NCBI GenBank assembly: GCA_023954415.1
Contig: JAMLIB010000003.1
Location: 186,001 to 250,000, forward strand
From: Trueperaceae bacterium
Lineage (GTDB): Bacteria > Deinococcota > Deinococci > Deinococcales > Trueperaceae
DNA length: 64,000 nucleotides
Direction of reading: 5' to 3'
Numbering within the stretch: position 1 is the first letter of the stretch; each line of letters starts with the position of its first letter. The notes beneath the pieces were generated by a model. It searched no databases, was not told where the DNA came from, and worked only from the letters and a program-made list of their open reading frames with translations. This document shows positions 43,048-50,846 of this stretch, in pieces. A program made the position numbers and the translations under genes.

Positions 43048-43878
43048 ATGACGGGCCGCCGCTTCTGGAAGGCGTTGCGGCGCAACAAGGCGGCGCTGGT
43101 CGGCTTCGTCCTCTTCGCCATCTTCCTGACCTGCGCCGTGTTCGCCCCGGCCCTCGCGCCGGCCAACCCCAACAGGGCCAACTTCTCCATGGTCCTGCAT
43201 CCACCCAGCGCCGCCGCCATACTCGGCGCCGACGAACTGGGGCGCGACATCCTCAGCCGCATCCTCTTCGGCGCGCGAGCCTCCTTCCTCGTCGCCGCGT
43301 CGACCACCGCCATCGCCGCCGTGATCGGCGTGCTGCTCGGGTTGCTGGCCGGCTACTACGGCGGGTTGGTCGACGCGATCATCATGCGCGCGGCCGACTT
43401 GCTGTTGGCCTTCCCCAGCTTCCTGGTGGCGTTGGTCATCGTCGGCATCCTCGGTCCTGGTCTCGTGAACGTGATCCTGGCCGTCGGCGTCCTCTTCGTG
43501 CCGCGCTTCGTGCGGCTGATGCGCGCCTCCGTGCTCTCCGTGCGGGAGAACGAGTACGTGGAGGCCATGGCGGCCCTCGGCAGCCGGACGCCGCGCATCA
43601 TCTTCCACCACGTCCTGCCCAACGCCATGGCGCCGATAATCGCCTTGACCGCCATCGTCAGCGGCGAGGCCATCCTCATCGGCTCAGGACTGGGCTTCCT
43701 CGGCCTCGGCGCGCAACCGCCACTTGCCGAATGGGGAGCGATGTTGAGCGAGGGTCGGGTCTACCTGACCACCGCGCCGCATGTCGCTGCTTTCCCAGGC
43801 CTAGCCATCATGGGCCTAGTCGTGGCTCTCAATCTCATAGGCGATGGGGTCAGGGACGCGTTGGACGTGCGGCTCTAG
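43048..43878 (+). CDS. peptide ABC transporter permease, DppC type
   Basis: This 276-residue permease begins RRFWKALRRNKAALVGFVLFAIF. It has LGADELGRDILSRILFGARASF and an EAA-type loop NEYVEAMAALGSRTPRIIFHHVLPNA. It is the last gene of its operon. Convergent with it, after 118 bp containing a small CGCCGG-TCCCG-CCGGCG hairpin (43968-43984), lie two small envelope genes. No ATPase gene is nearby. Confidence 0.9.
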   Translation: MTGRRFWKALRRNKAALVGFVLFAIFLTCAVFAPALAPANPNRANFSMVLHPPSAAAILGADELGRDILSRILFGARASFLVAASTTAIAAVIGVLLGLLAGYYGGLVDAIIMRAADLLLAFPSFLVALVIVGILGPGLVNVILAVGVLFVPRFVRLMRASVLSVRENEYVEAMAALGSRTPRIIFHHVLPNAMAPIIALTAIVSGEAILIGSGLGFLGLGAQPPLAEWGAMLSEGRVYLTTAPHVAAFPGLAIMGLVVALNLIGDGVRDALDVRL

Positions 43879-43996
43879 GTAGACGTAATACAGCATGGGT
43901 TACTGGCCCGCCCCCATTCATGAACGCGCTTACGTCGTACTGGCATGTACCGGTCGGCCAGAGCGAGCGCCGGTCCCGCCGGCGAAAGCTACCGGC

Positions 43997-44284
43997 TCAG
44001 CCCTTGCGACTACGCGAGCCGGCCGACCAGATGAACACGCCCCCGAACAGCGCTAGCAGTACCGCGCAGGCCGCGGCGGAACCGGCTTTGCCCCAGTAGG
44101 GCAGCAACGCCTGGTACAGGGCCCAGGCCAGCAGGGCGGCTGCCGCGGCCAGGAGCCCGATGCCGACGGTCGCAAGGGCTACGCTCGTGCCGGCGCGCAC
44201 GAGGCCGACGCGAACGGCGCTGGTCGCCTCGGCCTCGAACAGTTCCAGCAAGGCGATGACGTAAGCGGTGAAACGCCGGAGCAC
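43997..44284 (-). CDS. small membrane protein (putative Actino_phage_holin/DUF1469-like)
   Basis: This 95-residue protein has two adjacent hydrophobic segments (residues about 33-57 and 67-90, VALATVGIGLLAAAAALLAWAL and AACAVLLALFGGVFIW) after an amphipathic N-terminus. The pattern resembles phage-holin-like/DUF1469 proteins that accompany DUF883 proteins. It lies 7 bp after the DUF883 gene, so the two are cotranscribed. Family assignment is tentative. Confidence 0.55.
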   Translation of the reverse strand: MLRRFTAYVIALLELFEAEATSAVRVGLVRAGTSVALATVGIGLLAAAAALLAWALYQALLPYWGKAGSAAACAVLLALFGGVFIWSAGSRSRKG

Positions 44285-44291
44285 GGCGCCC

Positions 44292-44594
44292 TCAGCTCAT
44301 CTTGCGTCGCAACAGCCAGCCGAGCGCCACGCCGACGCCCAGGGTCATCAGCACCGAGGTCAGCGGCTTCTCGGAGATCTTCTCCTCGGTGCGGCGCAGG
44401 ACCTCTTCGCCCTGCTCGACAGCCGAGCTTCCTGCGCTCTTGATGCTCTCCATGAGCTCCTCGGCCTTGGCTTCCAACTGGCTGCGGGCGGCCTCGAGGA
44501 GGTTGCCGCCATCGCTTGCCATGCCCTTGAACTCCTTCTTCAATGCTTCCACATCTTTGCGGAGTGCTTCGATATCTTTACTTGAAGTAGCCAT
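44292..44594 (-). CDS. DUF883 (ElaB/YqjD-like) membrane-anchored protein
   Basis: This 100-residue protein is mostly a long charged helix (DIEALRKDVEALKKEF, then LEAKAEELMESIKSAG). The C-terminal segment KPLTSVLMTLGVGVALGWLLRRK is the DUF883 signature with a single transmembrane helix. Escherichia coli relatives are inner-membrane proteins that bind ribosomes in stationary phase. A strong AAGGAGGG site precedes the ATG. It pairs with the small membrane protein downstream. Confidence 0.78.
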   Translation of the reverse strand: MATSSKDIEALRKDVEALKKEFKGMASDGGNLLEAARSQLEAKAEELMESIKSAGSSAVEQGEEVLRRTEEKISEKPLTSVLMTLGVGVALGWLLRRKMS

Positions 44595-44712
44595 ACGGTA
44601 GCCCTCCTTCTCGCCGCGGTGCAGGCCGCATTAGGCCTTGCGCCGTTCAAGGAAGATAGCACCAGATCGTGAGAGTCGGGGTGCCGGCGTCACGCCGCGG
44701 TTACAGGGTGGT

Positions 44713-44718
44713 TACAGT
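44713..44718 (+). promoter_or_regulatory. -10 box of a leaderless promoter for the phosphodiesterase-like gene
   Basis: TACAGT is followed by 6 nt (ggccgc) and the ATG at 44725. The phrase GGTTACAG occurs twice in tandem just before it (44698 onward). Confidence 0.5.
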
Positions 44719-44724
44719 GGCCGC

Positions 44725-45945
44725 ATGCCGAAGGTCTTCCTGATCATGCTGGACGGCGTGAGCGCCGACACGTTCCGGTCTCACCACAGCCGGTTGCCGT
44801 TCCTCTCGCGTTTGGCTGCCGGCGGCTTCAGCGTCGAGAGGTTGCGCTCGCTTGTGCCCGGCATCTCTTTGCCTGGCAGGACGTCGATCCTCACGGGGCG
44901 CGGCGCGGCCGAGGCCGGCGTGTACGGCAACAACGTGTGGCACGACACGCGCTTCAGCTACGCCGACCCGGACGACGTGCGGGTCCCGACGTTGCCGCGG
45001 TTGGCGCTGGCGGCCGGGCTGGACGTGGCTTGCGTCGGCTTCGGGATGGTGAGACCGGAGGACGCGACCGTCTTCAAGCGGCCGTGGTGGGCGGACAACT
45101 TCGTGCAGCGGGCCCGCGACGACGTCGGGGAGCCCGCGCAAGGCGCCTGGCGCCGCGCGGCCGACCACGTCGACCCGACGGGGCGCCTGGTCGCCGCGGC
45201 GACGGCCGCGGGCTACCCGAGCGACTACCCCGAGCGCTTCCCGGACAGGCGCGTCTACGCCTTCACCGGCGACATGCACGTGGCCAACTGGGTCGGCTTG
45301 CTCGCCGCGGCCGACCCGGCGCCCGACTTCGTCCTGACCGAGTTCCTGGTGACCGACTCCGTCCAGCACAGCCACGGTTTCGACACCGAGGCGTCGCTGT
45401 GGGCGCTCGGCTACCTCGACGCGCTGGTGGGCGTGACGCTGAGCCGCCTCGGGGAGCGCGCCGCCGAGTACAACTTCGTGATCCTGAGCGATCATGGCCA
45501 TTGGCACGTGCAGAAGGCTTTGCGACCGGAGGCCATCCTGCCGGGCATGCAGGCGGACTGCCAGGGCGCCATGCTGCACGTGAAGGTCGACTCGGCGGCC
45601 GACGAGGCACGGGCCACGGCCGCGCTCGCCGAGCACGGCGTGGTGCCTTACGACCCGGCATACCTACCGGAGGACCACCGCGCGTTCCTGCGTCCTTACC
45701 TCGCGCCGGACGGCTTCTCCTTCGAGTCCGGACCCTCGGAGCTGCCCGTCACGGAGCCGAAGAACATCTCCAGCCACGGTCTGCGGCCGGGGCATCCGGC
45801 GGACGACCGCTTCATGTTCATGAGCGGACCCGACGTGCCGGCGGGTACCGTCGCCATGGCGGACGCCGACCAGGTGGCGCCGACCGTGGCCCAGCTGCTC
45901 GGGATCGCGACGGGCGTGTTCCCGGGGCGGTCGTTGCTGGGGTGA
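44725..45945 (+). CDS. alkaline phosphatase superfamily protein (nucleotide pyrophosphatase/phosphodiesterase-like)
   Basis: This 406-residue metallo-phosphoesterase has metal and nucleophile motifs in order: FLIMLDGVSADTF (Asp), SLPGRTSILTGRG (Thr nucleophile), TDSVQHSHGFDTE (Asp, His), ILSDHGHW (Asp, His) and ISSHGLRPGHP (His). This is the ENPP-type layout. There is no signal peptide, so it is probably cytoplasmic. The frame opens at 44638, but the ATG at 44725 sits 6 nt after a -10 box and starts directly in the core fold. Its stop is 3 bp from the convergent GntR gene. The substrate is unknown. Confidence 0.82.
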   Translation: MPKVFLIMLDGVSADTFRSHHSRLPFLSRLAAGGFSVERLRSLVPGISLPGRTSILTGRGAAEAGVYGNNVWHDTRFSYADPDDVRVPTLPRLALAAGLDVACVGFGMVRPEDATVFKRPWWADNFVQRARDDVGEPAQGAWRRAADHVDPTGRLVAAATAAGYPSDYPERFPDRRVYAFTGDMHVANWVGLLAAADPAPDFVLTEFLVTDSVQHSHGFDTEASLWALGYLDALVGVTLSRLGERAAEYNFVILSDHGHWHVQKALRPEAILPGMQADCQGAMLHVKVDSAADEARATAALAEHGVVPYDPAYLPEDHRAFLRPYLAPDGFSFESGPSELPVTEPKNISSHGLRPGHPADDRFMFMSGPDVPAGTVAMADADQVAPTVAQLLGIATGVFPGRSLLG

Positions 45946-45948
45946 GGC

Positions 45949-46605
45949 TCAGGGAAACGCGACCGACTGCCCGCGCATATACGCCGCCGTGCGCAGGCGG
46001 TGCTCCCGTCCGATGCGTTCCAACTCCCAGGGGTCCGTGGCGGGGTCAACTAGCAGCCGTGTGATCAGCTCGTGCTCCCGCAGGTCTTCCGCCGCGCGGT
46101 TGGGCACGAGGTGGAACGCGGTGACAGCCAGCATGGCGTCGAGTTGACTCCAGAAGACCCTGATGCTGTCAAGGAGCTGCGCATTGCCAGCGGCCTCGTA
46201 GATGGTGAAGTGGAAACTCCGATTGAGTTCGATGAACCACTCCCACATACCCTGGTTCAGCGCCAGTTGAAGCTTCTCGTTGAGTGCGGTCAACTCGGGA
46301 GCGAGGTGCGCGCGATGCGCGGCCGCTTCCACCGTGCCGTAGCCTTCCAGCACTGCTAACAGTCGGATGACGTCGTATATCTCCTCGGCAGATACCCAGG
46401 AGACCACGGCGCCGACATACGGAGTTATCGAGACAAGGCGCTCGGCTTCGAGCTTCAGCAGCGCCTCCCGAACGGGCAGGACACTGATCCCGATCTCGTC
46501 GGCAAGATGGGCAGCCGTTATGCGTTGGCCTGGGAGTAGGCGCTTCTCGCGGATGCAGCGCTTTATGTAGTCGTAGGCTAGATCTTTCTTGGTCTGCCGT
46601 GCCAT
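45949..46605 (-). CDS. GntR family transcriptional regulator, FCD subfamily
   Basis: This 218-residue regulator has an N-terminal winged helix (GQRITAAHLADEIGISVLPVREALLKLEAERLV, residues about 26-58) and an FCD domain with ELNRSFHFTIYEAAGN, whose His residues usually bind a metal and a carboxylate ligand. GGGTGGAGG precedes the ATG. It is divergent from the MaoC gene across 83 bp containing a perfect 16-bp palindrome, which is probably its operator. It likely controls the whole rightward operon and itself. Ligands of the FCD group are usually small organic acids. Confidence 0.88.
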   Translation of the reverse strand: MARQTKKDLAYDYIKRCIREKRLLPGQRITAAHLADEIGISVLPVREALLKLEAERLVSITPYVGAVVSWVSAEEIYDVIRLLAVLEGYGTVEAAAHRAHLAPELTALNEKLQLALNQGMWEWFIELNRSFHFTIYEAAGNAQLLDSIRVFWSQLDAMLAVTAFHLVPNRAAEDLREHELITRLLVDPATDPWELERIGREHRLRTAAYMRGQSVAFP

Positions 46606-46621
46606 CCTCCACCCCCTTCTG

Positions 46622-46637
46622 ATATCTTATAAGATAT
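46622..46637. promoter_or_regulatory. perfect 16-bp palindromic operator (GntR candidate)
   Basis: ATATCTTATAAGATAT is an exact palindrome between the divergent GntR and MaoC genes. It is strikingly AT-rich against its surroundings. Its position 17 bp before the regulator start suits autoregulation. A related TCTTATATAATCTAAGG lies at 47213-47229. Confidence 0.7.
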
Positions 46638-46688
46638 AGCTCTGATTTCAAAGCCTGGTCAGGCTCGACGCGAAGGGAGCGACCAACG

Positions 46689-47165
46689 ATGGCTGACGCA
46701 ACGATACTCGACCGCGGCAGGTTCTACGAGGACTTCGAGGTCAACGAGGAGTTCCGTCATTGGCCGGGGAGAACCATCTCCGAGGCGGACAATACGTGGT
46801 TCACGCTGCTCACGATGAACACGCACCCGCTGCATTTCGACGTGCAGTACGCTGCCGGTACCGTGTTCGGCCGACCCATCGTGAACAGCTGTTTGACTTT
46901 TTCCATCGTGGCCGGTATGTCCGTCAGAGACATCAGTCAGAACGCCATCGCTAATCTCGGGTTCGATGCCATCGAGATCCCGGCGCCCTTGTTCAACGGC
47001 GACACGTTGTATGCCTCGACCGTCATCTTGGATAAGCGGCTGTCGCGTTCGGATCCGAGTCGGGGGATCGTGAAGGTGCGCACCACAGGCGTGAATCAGC
47101 ATGGTCAAGAGGTGTTGAGGTTGCAGCGCTCGATCCTGGTGCCGGTGCGCTCGGTCGAAGGCTGA
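46689..47165 (+). CDS. MaoC-family hotdog hydratase (enoyl-CoA/mesaconyl-CoA hydratase-like)
   Basis: This 158-residue MaoC-like dehydratase/hydratase begins RGRFYEDFEVNEEFRHWPGRTISEADNTWFTLLTMNTHPLHFD, the family's hallmark, with the Asp/Asn...His catalytic pair in the hydratase 2 motif. FGRPIVNSCLTFSIVAGMS and VRTTGVNQHGQEVL follow. Relatives hydrate short unsaturated CoA esters such as mesaconyl- or itaconyl-type thioesters. GAAGGGAGC precedes the ATG. Downstream lie a transporter, a CoA-transferase and a CitE-like lyase, which together fit CoA-dependent C5-dicarboxylate catabolism. Confidence 0.82.
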   Translation: MADATILDRGRFYEDFEVNEEFRHWPGRTISEADNTWFTLLTMNTHPLHFDVQYAAGTVFGRPIVNSCLTFSIVAGMSVRDISQNAIANLGFDAIEIPAPLFNGDTLYASTVILDKRLSRSDPSRGIVKVRTTGVNQHGQEVLRLQRSILVPVRSVEG

Positions 47166-47179
47166 GCTCAGGCGCGGCG

Positions 47180-47229
47180 TTGACAGATGCTGCGACAAAT
47201 GCGTATAACCTCTCTTATATAATCTAAGG
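47180..47229 (+). promoter_or_regulatory. promoter and operator-like site upstream of the binding protein
   Basis: TTGACA (47180-47185), 18 bp, then TATAAC (47204-47209). TCTTATATAATCTAAGG (47213-47229) follows directly, at the expected transcription start. It shares TCTTATA with the palindrome at 46622 and may be a second, weaker GntR site. The remaining 166 bp to the ATG at 47396 show no clear structure. Confidence 0.6.
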
Positions 47230-47395
47230 TTTCCGGAAGGAGCGCCCAGCTGTCGACAGCGGTGTCAATAGGCTCTCGCCGAGGCTCGGCCGAGCGCGGA
47301 CCAGGGAGTCAAGCGACGCCGTCTAGGATCCATGCTCACGGCATTTCAGGATCGGCGCCACCGAATGGAGGCGCATTCAGAGAGGGGTACCCCAC

Positions 47396-48952
47396 ATGAT
47401 TCGACGGCATACGTTGAACGTGATAGCGCTCATCATCGCGATGGCGGCGACGCTCTTGAGCGTAGCCGCGGCCCAGGCGACGCCCAAGGCCGGAGGCATC
47501 CTGAGGGTTGCGATCACGGGTGACCCGCCTGGCCTCGACTCTGCGGTGACGACCTCCGCCATAACGGCAGAGATCAATAACCACATCACGGAGATGCTCT
47601 ACGCCTTTGACGGGGACGGGATCGTACGGCCGATGTTGGCCGCCGCCCTCCCCGACATCAGCGCAGACGGTCTGACGTACACGATTCGCCTGCGGGCCGG
47701 CGTCATGTTCCACGACGGCAGCCTTCTCGACTCGGGAGACGTCAAGGCCTCCCTGGAGCGTTGGCACCGCCTCAGCTATGGCAAGACGGTCCTGAAGAAC
47801 TTGGTGGCGATAGACACACCGGATGAGCTCACCGTCGTGATCAGGTTGTCGGCGCCCGTGGGGATCCTCACGTCCGCGTTAGGCTTCGATAACTACGCTT
47901 CCGGCATCTACACGGCAGAGCAGTTGGCAGGTGCTGGCGATGATCCCATCGCTGTGCCGATCGGTACTGGCCCTTACCGACTCAAAGAGTGGATACGTGG
48001 CCAGAGCGTCGTCCTGGAGCGCTTCCCCGAGTACTCTGCTCGTTCCGAGGAGCCTTCCGGTGACGCGGGCCGCAAGAACGCATGGCTTGATGAGATCCAC
48101 TTCATCAGTGTTCCCGACGCCGCTACCCGCCAGGGAGGACTAGAGTCCGGCGAATACGACGTCAACTACAGAGCGGCTGGAGAGGATTACGAGTTCATCG
48201 AGTCGTCCTCCAAGATGTGGCCTTGGATGCCGCCAGTCGGCTACAACTACACCCTCCTCTTGAACTTCAACTCGCCACTGATTCAGAACCTCAAGCTGCG
48301 GCAGGCTATCCAGGCTACCCTCGATATGGATGCGATCGCTCTGGGCGCCTTCGGTAATGAGGCGCTCTACGACCTCAATCCCGGCGTGCTTCCGCCTGGG
48401 TTCGGCGGCATGTACACCGACGCGGGTAAGGAACTGTACGATCAGCGGAACCCGGAACTTGGCAGGAAGCTGCTCGAGGAATCGGGTTACGACGGCACGC
48501 CGATCCGGTGGATCACCACGCGCGATTTCTCGTATCAGTACGCAGGCACGCTGATCGCCGTAGATCAATTGGAGGCGATCGGCCTCAAGAGCGAGATCAT
48601 CGTTCGCGACTGGGCGACCACGGTCGAGACCAGGTCCAAGCCTGACGCCTGGGAGATCTTCGTAGGTAACCAGATCTCCGGCCCCGAGCCGGAGATGATC
48701 GCGATCATCAACCCTGGCTGGGTCAACGCGTACGACGGCTCGCCCGAGTTCGCCGACCTCATGGCGGAGTTGCGCGTCACCGCGGATCCGGTGAAGCGTG
48801 CCGAGCTTTGGGCCCAGGCGCAGGAGGCCTACTACGAGGACGTCGGCAGCGTGAGGGTGTCCGACACCTTCCTACTGGTGGCCTACTCATCCAGAGTGCA
48901 CGTGCAGGCAAGGTACATCGCCTTCCAGGCCTGGAACACCTGGATAGAGTGA
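47396..48952 (+). CDS. peptide-type ABC transporter substrate-binding protein (SBP family 5)
   Basis: This 518-residue binding protein has a signal peptide ending VAAA|QATPKAGG, then GILRVAITGDPPGLDSAVTTSAITAEINNHITEML, FHDGSLLDSGDVKASLERW and IGTGPYRLKEWIRGQ. It lies within the GntR-controlled unit and heads its own transporter genes, with a separate promoter. Family 5 proteins usually bind peptides, nickel chelates or peptide-like opines. The ligand here is likely related to the acid processed by the adjacent CoA enzymes. Confidence 0.9.
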   Translation: MIRRHTLNVIALIIAMAATLLSVAAAQATPKAGGILRVAITGDPPGLDSAVTTSAITAEINNHITEMLYAFDGDGIVRPMLAAALPDISADGLTYTIRLRAGVMFHDGSLLDSGDVKASLERWHRLSYGKTVLKNLVAIDTPDELTVVIRLSAPVGILTSALGFDNYASGIYTAEQLAGAGDDPIAVPIGTGPYRLKEWIRGQSVVLERFPEYSARSEEPSGDAGRKNAWLDEIHFISVPDAATRQGGLESGEYDVNYRAAGEDYEFIESSSKMWPWMPPVGYNYTLLLNFNSPLIQNLKLRQAIQATLDMDAIALGAFGNEALYDLNPGVLPPGFGGMYTDAGKELYDQRNPELGRKLLEESGYDGTPIRWITTRDFSYQYAGTLIAVDQLEAIGLKSEIIVRDWATTVETRSKPDAWEIFVGNQISGPEPEMIAIINPGWVNAYDGSPEFADLMAELRVTADPVKRAELWAQAQEAYYEDVGSVRVSDTFLLVAYSSRVHVQARYIAFQAWNTWIE

Positions 48953-49007
48953 CTTCAGCCGGTCCTGGCCACGCGAGGCGCGCGCGTGGCCAGGACCGCT
49001 CTCGACC

Positions 49008-49952
49008 ATGGTCGCCTACCTCCTTAGACGCCTGGTTTCGTTGTTGTCCATCCTGGTCGTGGTCGGGCTGGTGGTCTTCTTCCTTGTCCGGCTCGTCCCC
49101 GGCGATCCGACCTCGGCACTGCTCGGCGAGAACGCCACGGCCGAGCAGGTCGAGGCGCTGCGCACGCGCCTAGGATTGGACCGCACGCTACTCGCTCAGT
49201 TCGGCGCTTGGATGGAGAGCGTCGCCCGGGGCGACCTCGGCATGAGCATCTACATGCGGATACCGGTCGTCACGGCCGTCATCCAACGCATCGAGCCGAC
49301 AGGCATGCTCGCTTTGGCTGCCACGCTAGTCGCGGTTCTTCTCGGCGTGAGCCTAGGGGTGATCGCCGCCATAAAACACAACACCGGGGTCGACTACGCG
49401 GTGATGGTCATAGCCATGCTCGGGCTCTCCTTGCCGACCTTCTGGCTGGGGCTTCTGATGATCATGCTCTTCGCCGTGACGTTGCAGTGGTTGCCCGCTG
49501 CCGGCTACGTTTCCATCCTGCAGGAACCAGTGGCTAGTCTCAGGTACCTCCTCATGCCCGCCCTGGCTCTCGGGTTCAGCCAGGCCGCCATCATCGCTCG
49601 CATGACGCGCGCGAGCGTCCTTGACACCCTGGGTGAGGACTACGTGCGAACGGCCCACGGCAAGGGACTTCCGGCTTCGAGGGTCGTCATCGGCCATGCC
49701 CTGCGCAACGCCATCTTGCCGATCGTGACGGTCATCGGGCTCTCGATAGCCACGTTGGCCGGCGGCGTCGTTGTCACGGAGACGGTGTTCAATATCCCCG
49801 GCGCAGGGCGTTTGGTGATCGACTCCGTGTTGCGGCGCGATTATCCGGTCATCCAGGGGTCTGTGCTCATGGTGGCGTTCGTCTACGCGTTCGTCAACCT
49901 GTTAGTGGACCTGAGTTACGCGTTCTTCGATCCTCGAATCAGGTATCAGTGA
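49008..49952 (+). CDS. peptide-type ABC transporter permease, DppB type
   Basis: This 314-residue six-helix permease begins AYLLRRLVSLLSILVVVGLVVFF. The EAA-type loop is GEDYVRTAHGKGLPASRVVIGHALRNA, followed by ETVFNIPGAGRLVIDSVLRRDYPV. It lies 55 bp after the binding protein and 21 bp before its partner. Confidence 0.9.
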   Translation: MVAYLLRRLVSLLSILVVVGLVVFFLVRLVPGDPTSALLGENATAEQVEALRTRLGLDRTLLAQFGAWMESVARGDLGMSIYMRIPVVTAVIQRIEPTGMLALAATLVAVLLGVSLGVIAAIKHNTGVDYAVMVIAMLGLSLPTFWLGLLMIMLFAVTLQWLPAAGYVSILQEPVASLRYLLMPALALGFSQAAIIARMTRASVLDTLGEDYVRTAHGKGLPASRVVIGHALRNAILPIVTVIGLSIATLAGGVVVTETVFNIPGAGRLVIDSVLRRDYPVIQGSVLMVAFVYAFVNLLVDLSYAFFDPRIRYQ

Positions 49953-49973
49953 CTCGGGCGTCCTGGGTAGAGC

Positions 49974-50840
49974 ATGGCGTCTGAGACCGCGTCCGTGACC
50001 GCGCCACGAAGAAGGGCCGGCTTGAGACGCCTGCTGTCACGTCGGATAGCGGTGGCCGGCGGGGTTCTCATCATCGTCATCGCTATCGTCGGTCTGGCCG
50101 CCCCGCTGTTGACCCCCTACGACCCGAACGGGCTGCAGATCAGCGACCGCCTGAGGCCGCCCTCTAGCGCGCACCCTCTCGGCACCGACAACTTCGGGCG
50201 TGATGTCTGGGCGAGGACCGTGTTCGGCACGCGACTCTCCCTGGTCGTTGGCCTCAGTACCGCCCTGATCACTGCCGTTCTAGGCACTCTCTTGGCTTTG
50301 CTCGCTGGGACATACCGCTTCCTGGGCGAACTCATCATGCGTGTCATGGACGGGCTCATGGCCTTGCCGGCAACGTTGCTGGCGATCGCCATCATGGCGG
50401 CCGTCGGACCAAGGGTCGAGAACATGGTGGTGGCGTTGAGCTTGGTCTACTTGCCCCGCTCCACCCGCGTCGCGCGGGCTGCTGTCCTTGTGGTGCGAGA
50501 GCAGATCTTCGTGGAGGCCGCCATCGCGCTAGGCGCAGGTAACCGCGGGATCATGCGGCGCCATATCTTGCCTGGTGTCCTCTCGCCCGTGATCGTGCAG
50601 GCCACGTACGTCTTCGCGACGGCGGTCCTACTCGAGGCCTCGCTGTCGTTCCTCGGGGTCGGCGCGCCGCCCGAAGTGCCGAGCTGGGGGATCATGTTGT
50701 CAGAGGGGCGCCTGCTCATGCGCAACGCACCCTGGATGACGGTGTTCCCCGGAACCCTTCTAGCCCTGACCGTTCTGTCCGTCAACATGCTCGGCGACGG
50801 CCTGCGGGACGCCCTGGATCCCAAGATGAAGAGAGGCTGA
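49974..50840 (+). CDS. peptide-type ABC transporter permease, DppC type
   Basis: This 288-residue partner permease has LGTDNFGRDVWARTVFGTRLSLV and an EAA-type loop EQIFVEAAIALGAGNRGIMRRHILPG, ending SVNMLGDGLRDALDPKMK. It lies 6 bp before the CoA-transferase gene, so transporter and CoA enzymes are on one transcript. Confidence 0.9.
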   Translation: MASETASVTAPRRRAGLRRLLSRRIAVAGGVLIIVIAIVGLAAPLLTPYDPNGLQISDRLRPPSSAHPLGTDNFGRDVWARTVFGTRLSLVVGLSTALITAVLGTLLALLAGTYRFLGELIMRVMDGLMALPATLLAIAIMAAVGPRVENMVVALSLVYLPRSTRVARAAVLVVREQIFVEAAIALGAGNRGIMRRHILPGVLSPVIVQATYVFATAVLLEASLSFLGVGAPPEVPSWGIMLSEGRLLMRNAPWMTVFPGTLLALTVLSVNMLGDGLRDALDPKMKRG

Positions 50841-50846
50841 CGACAT

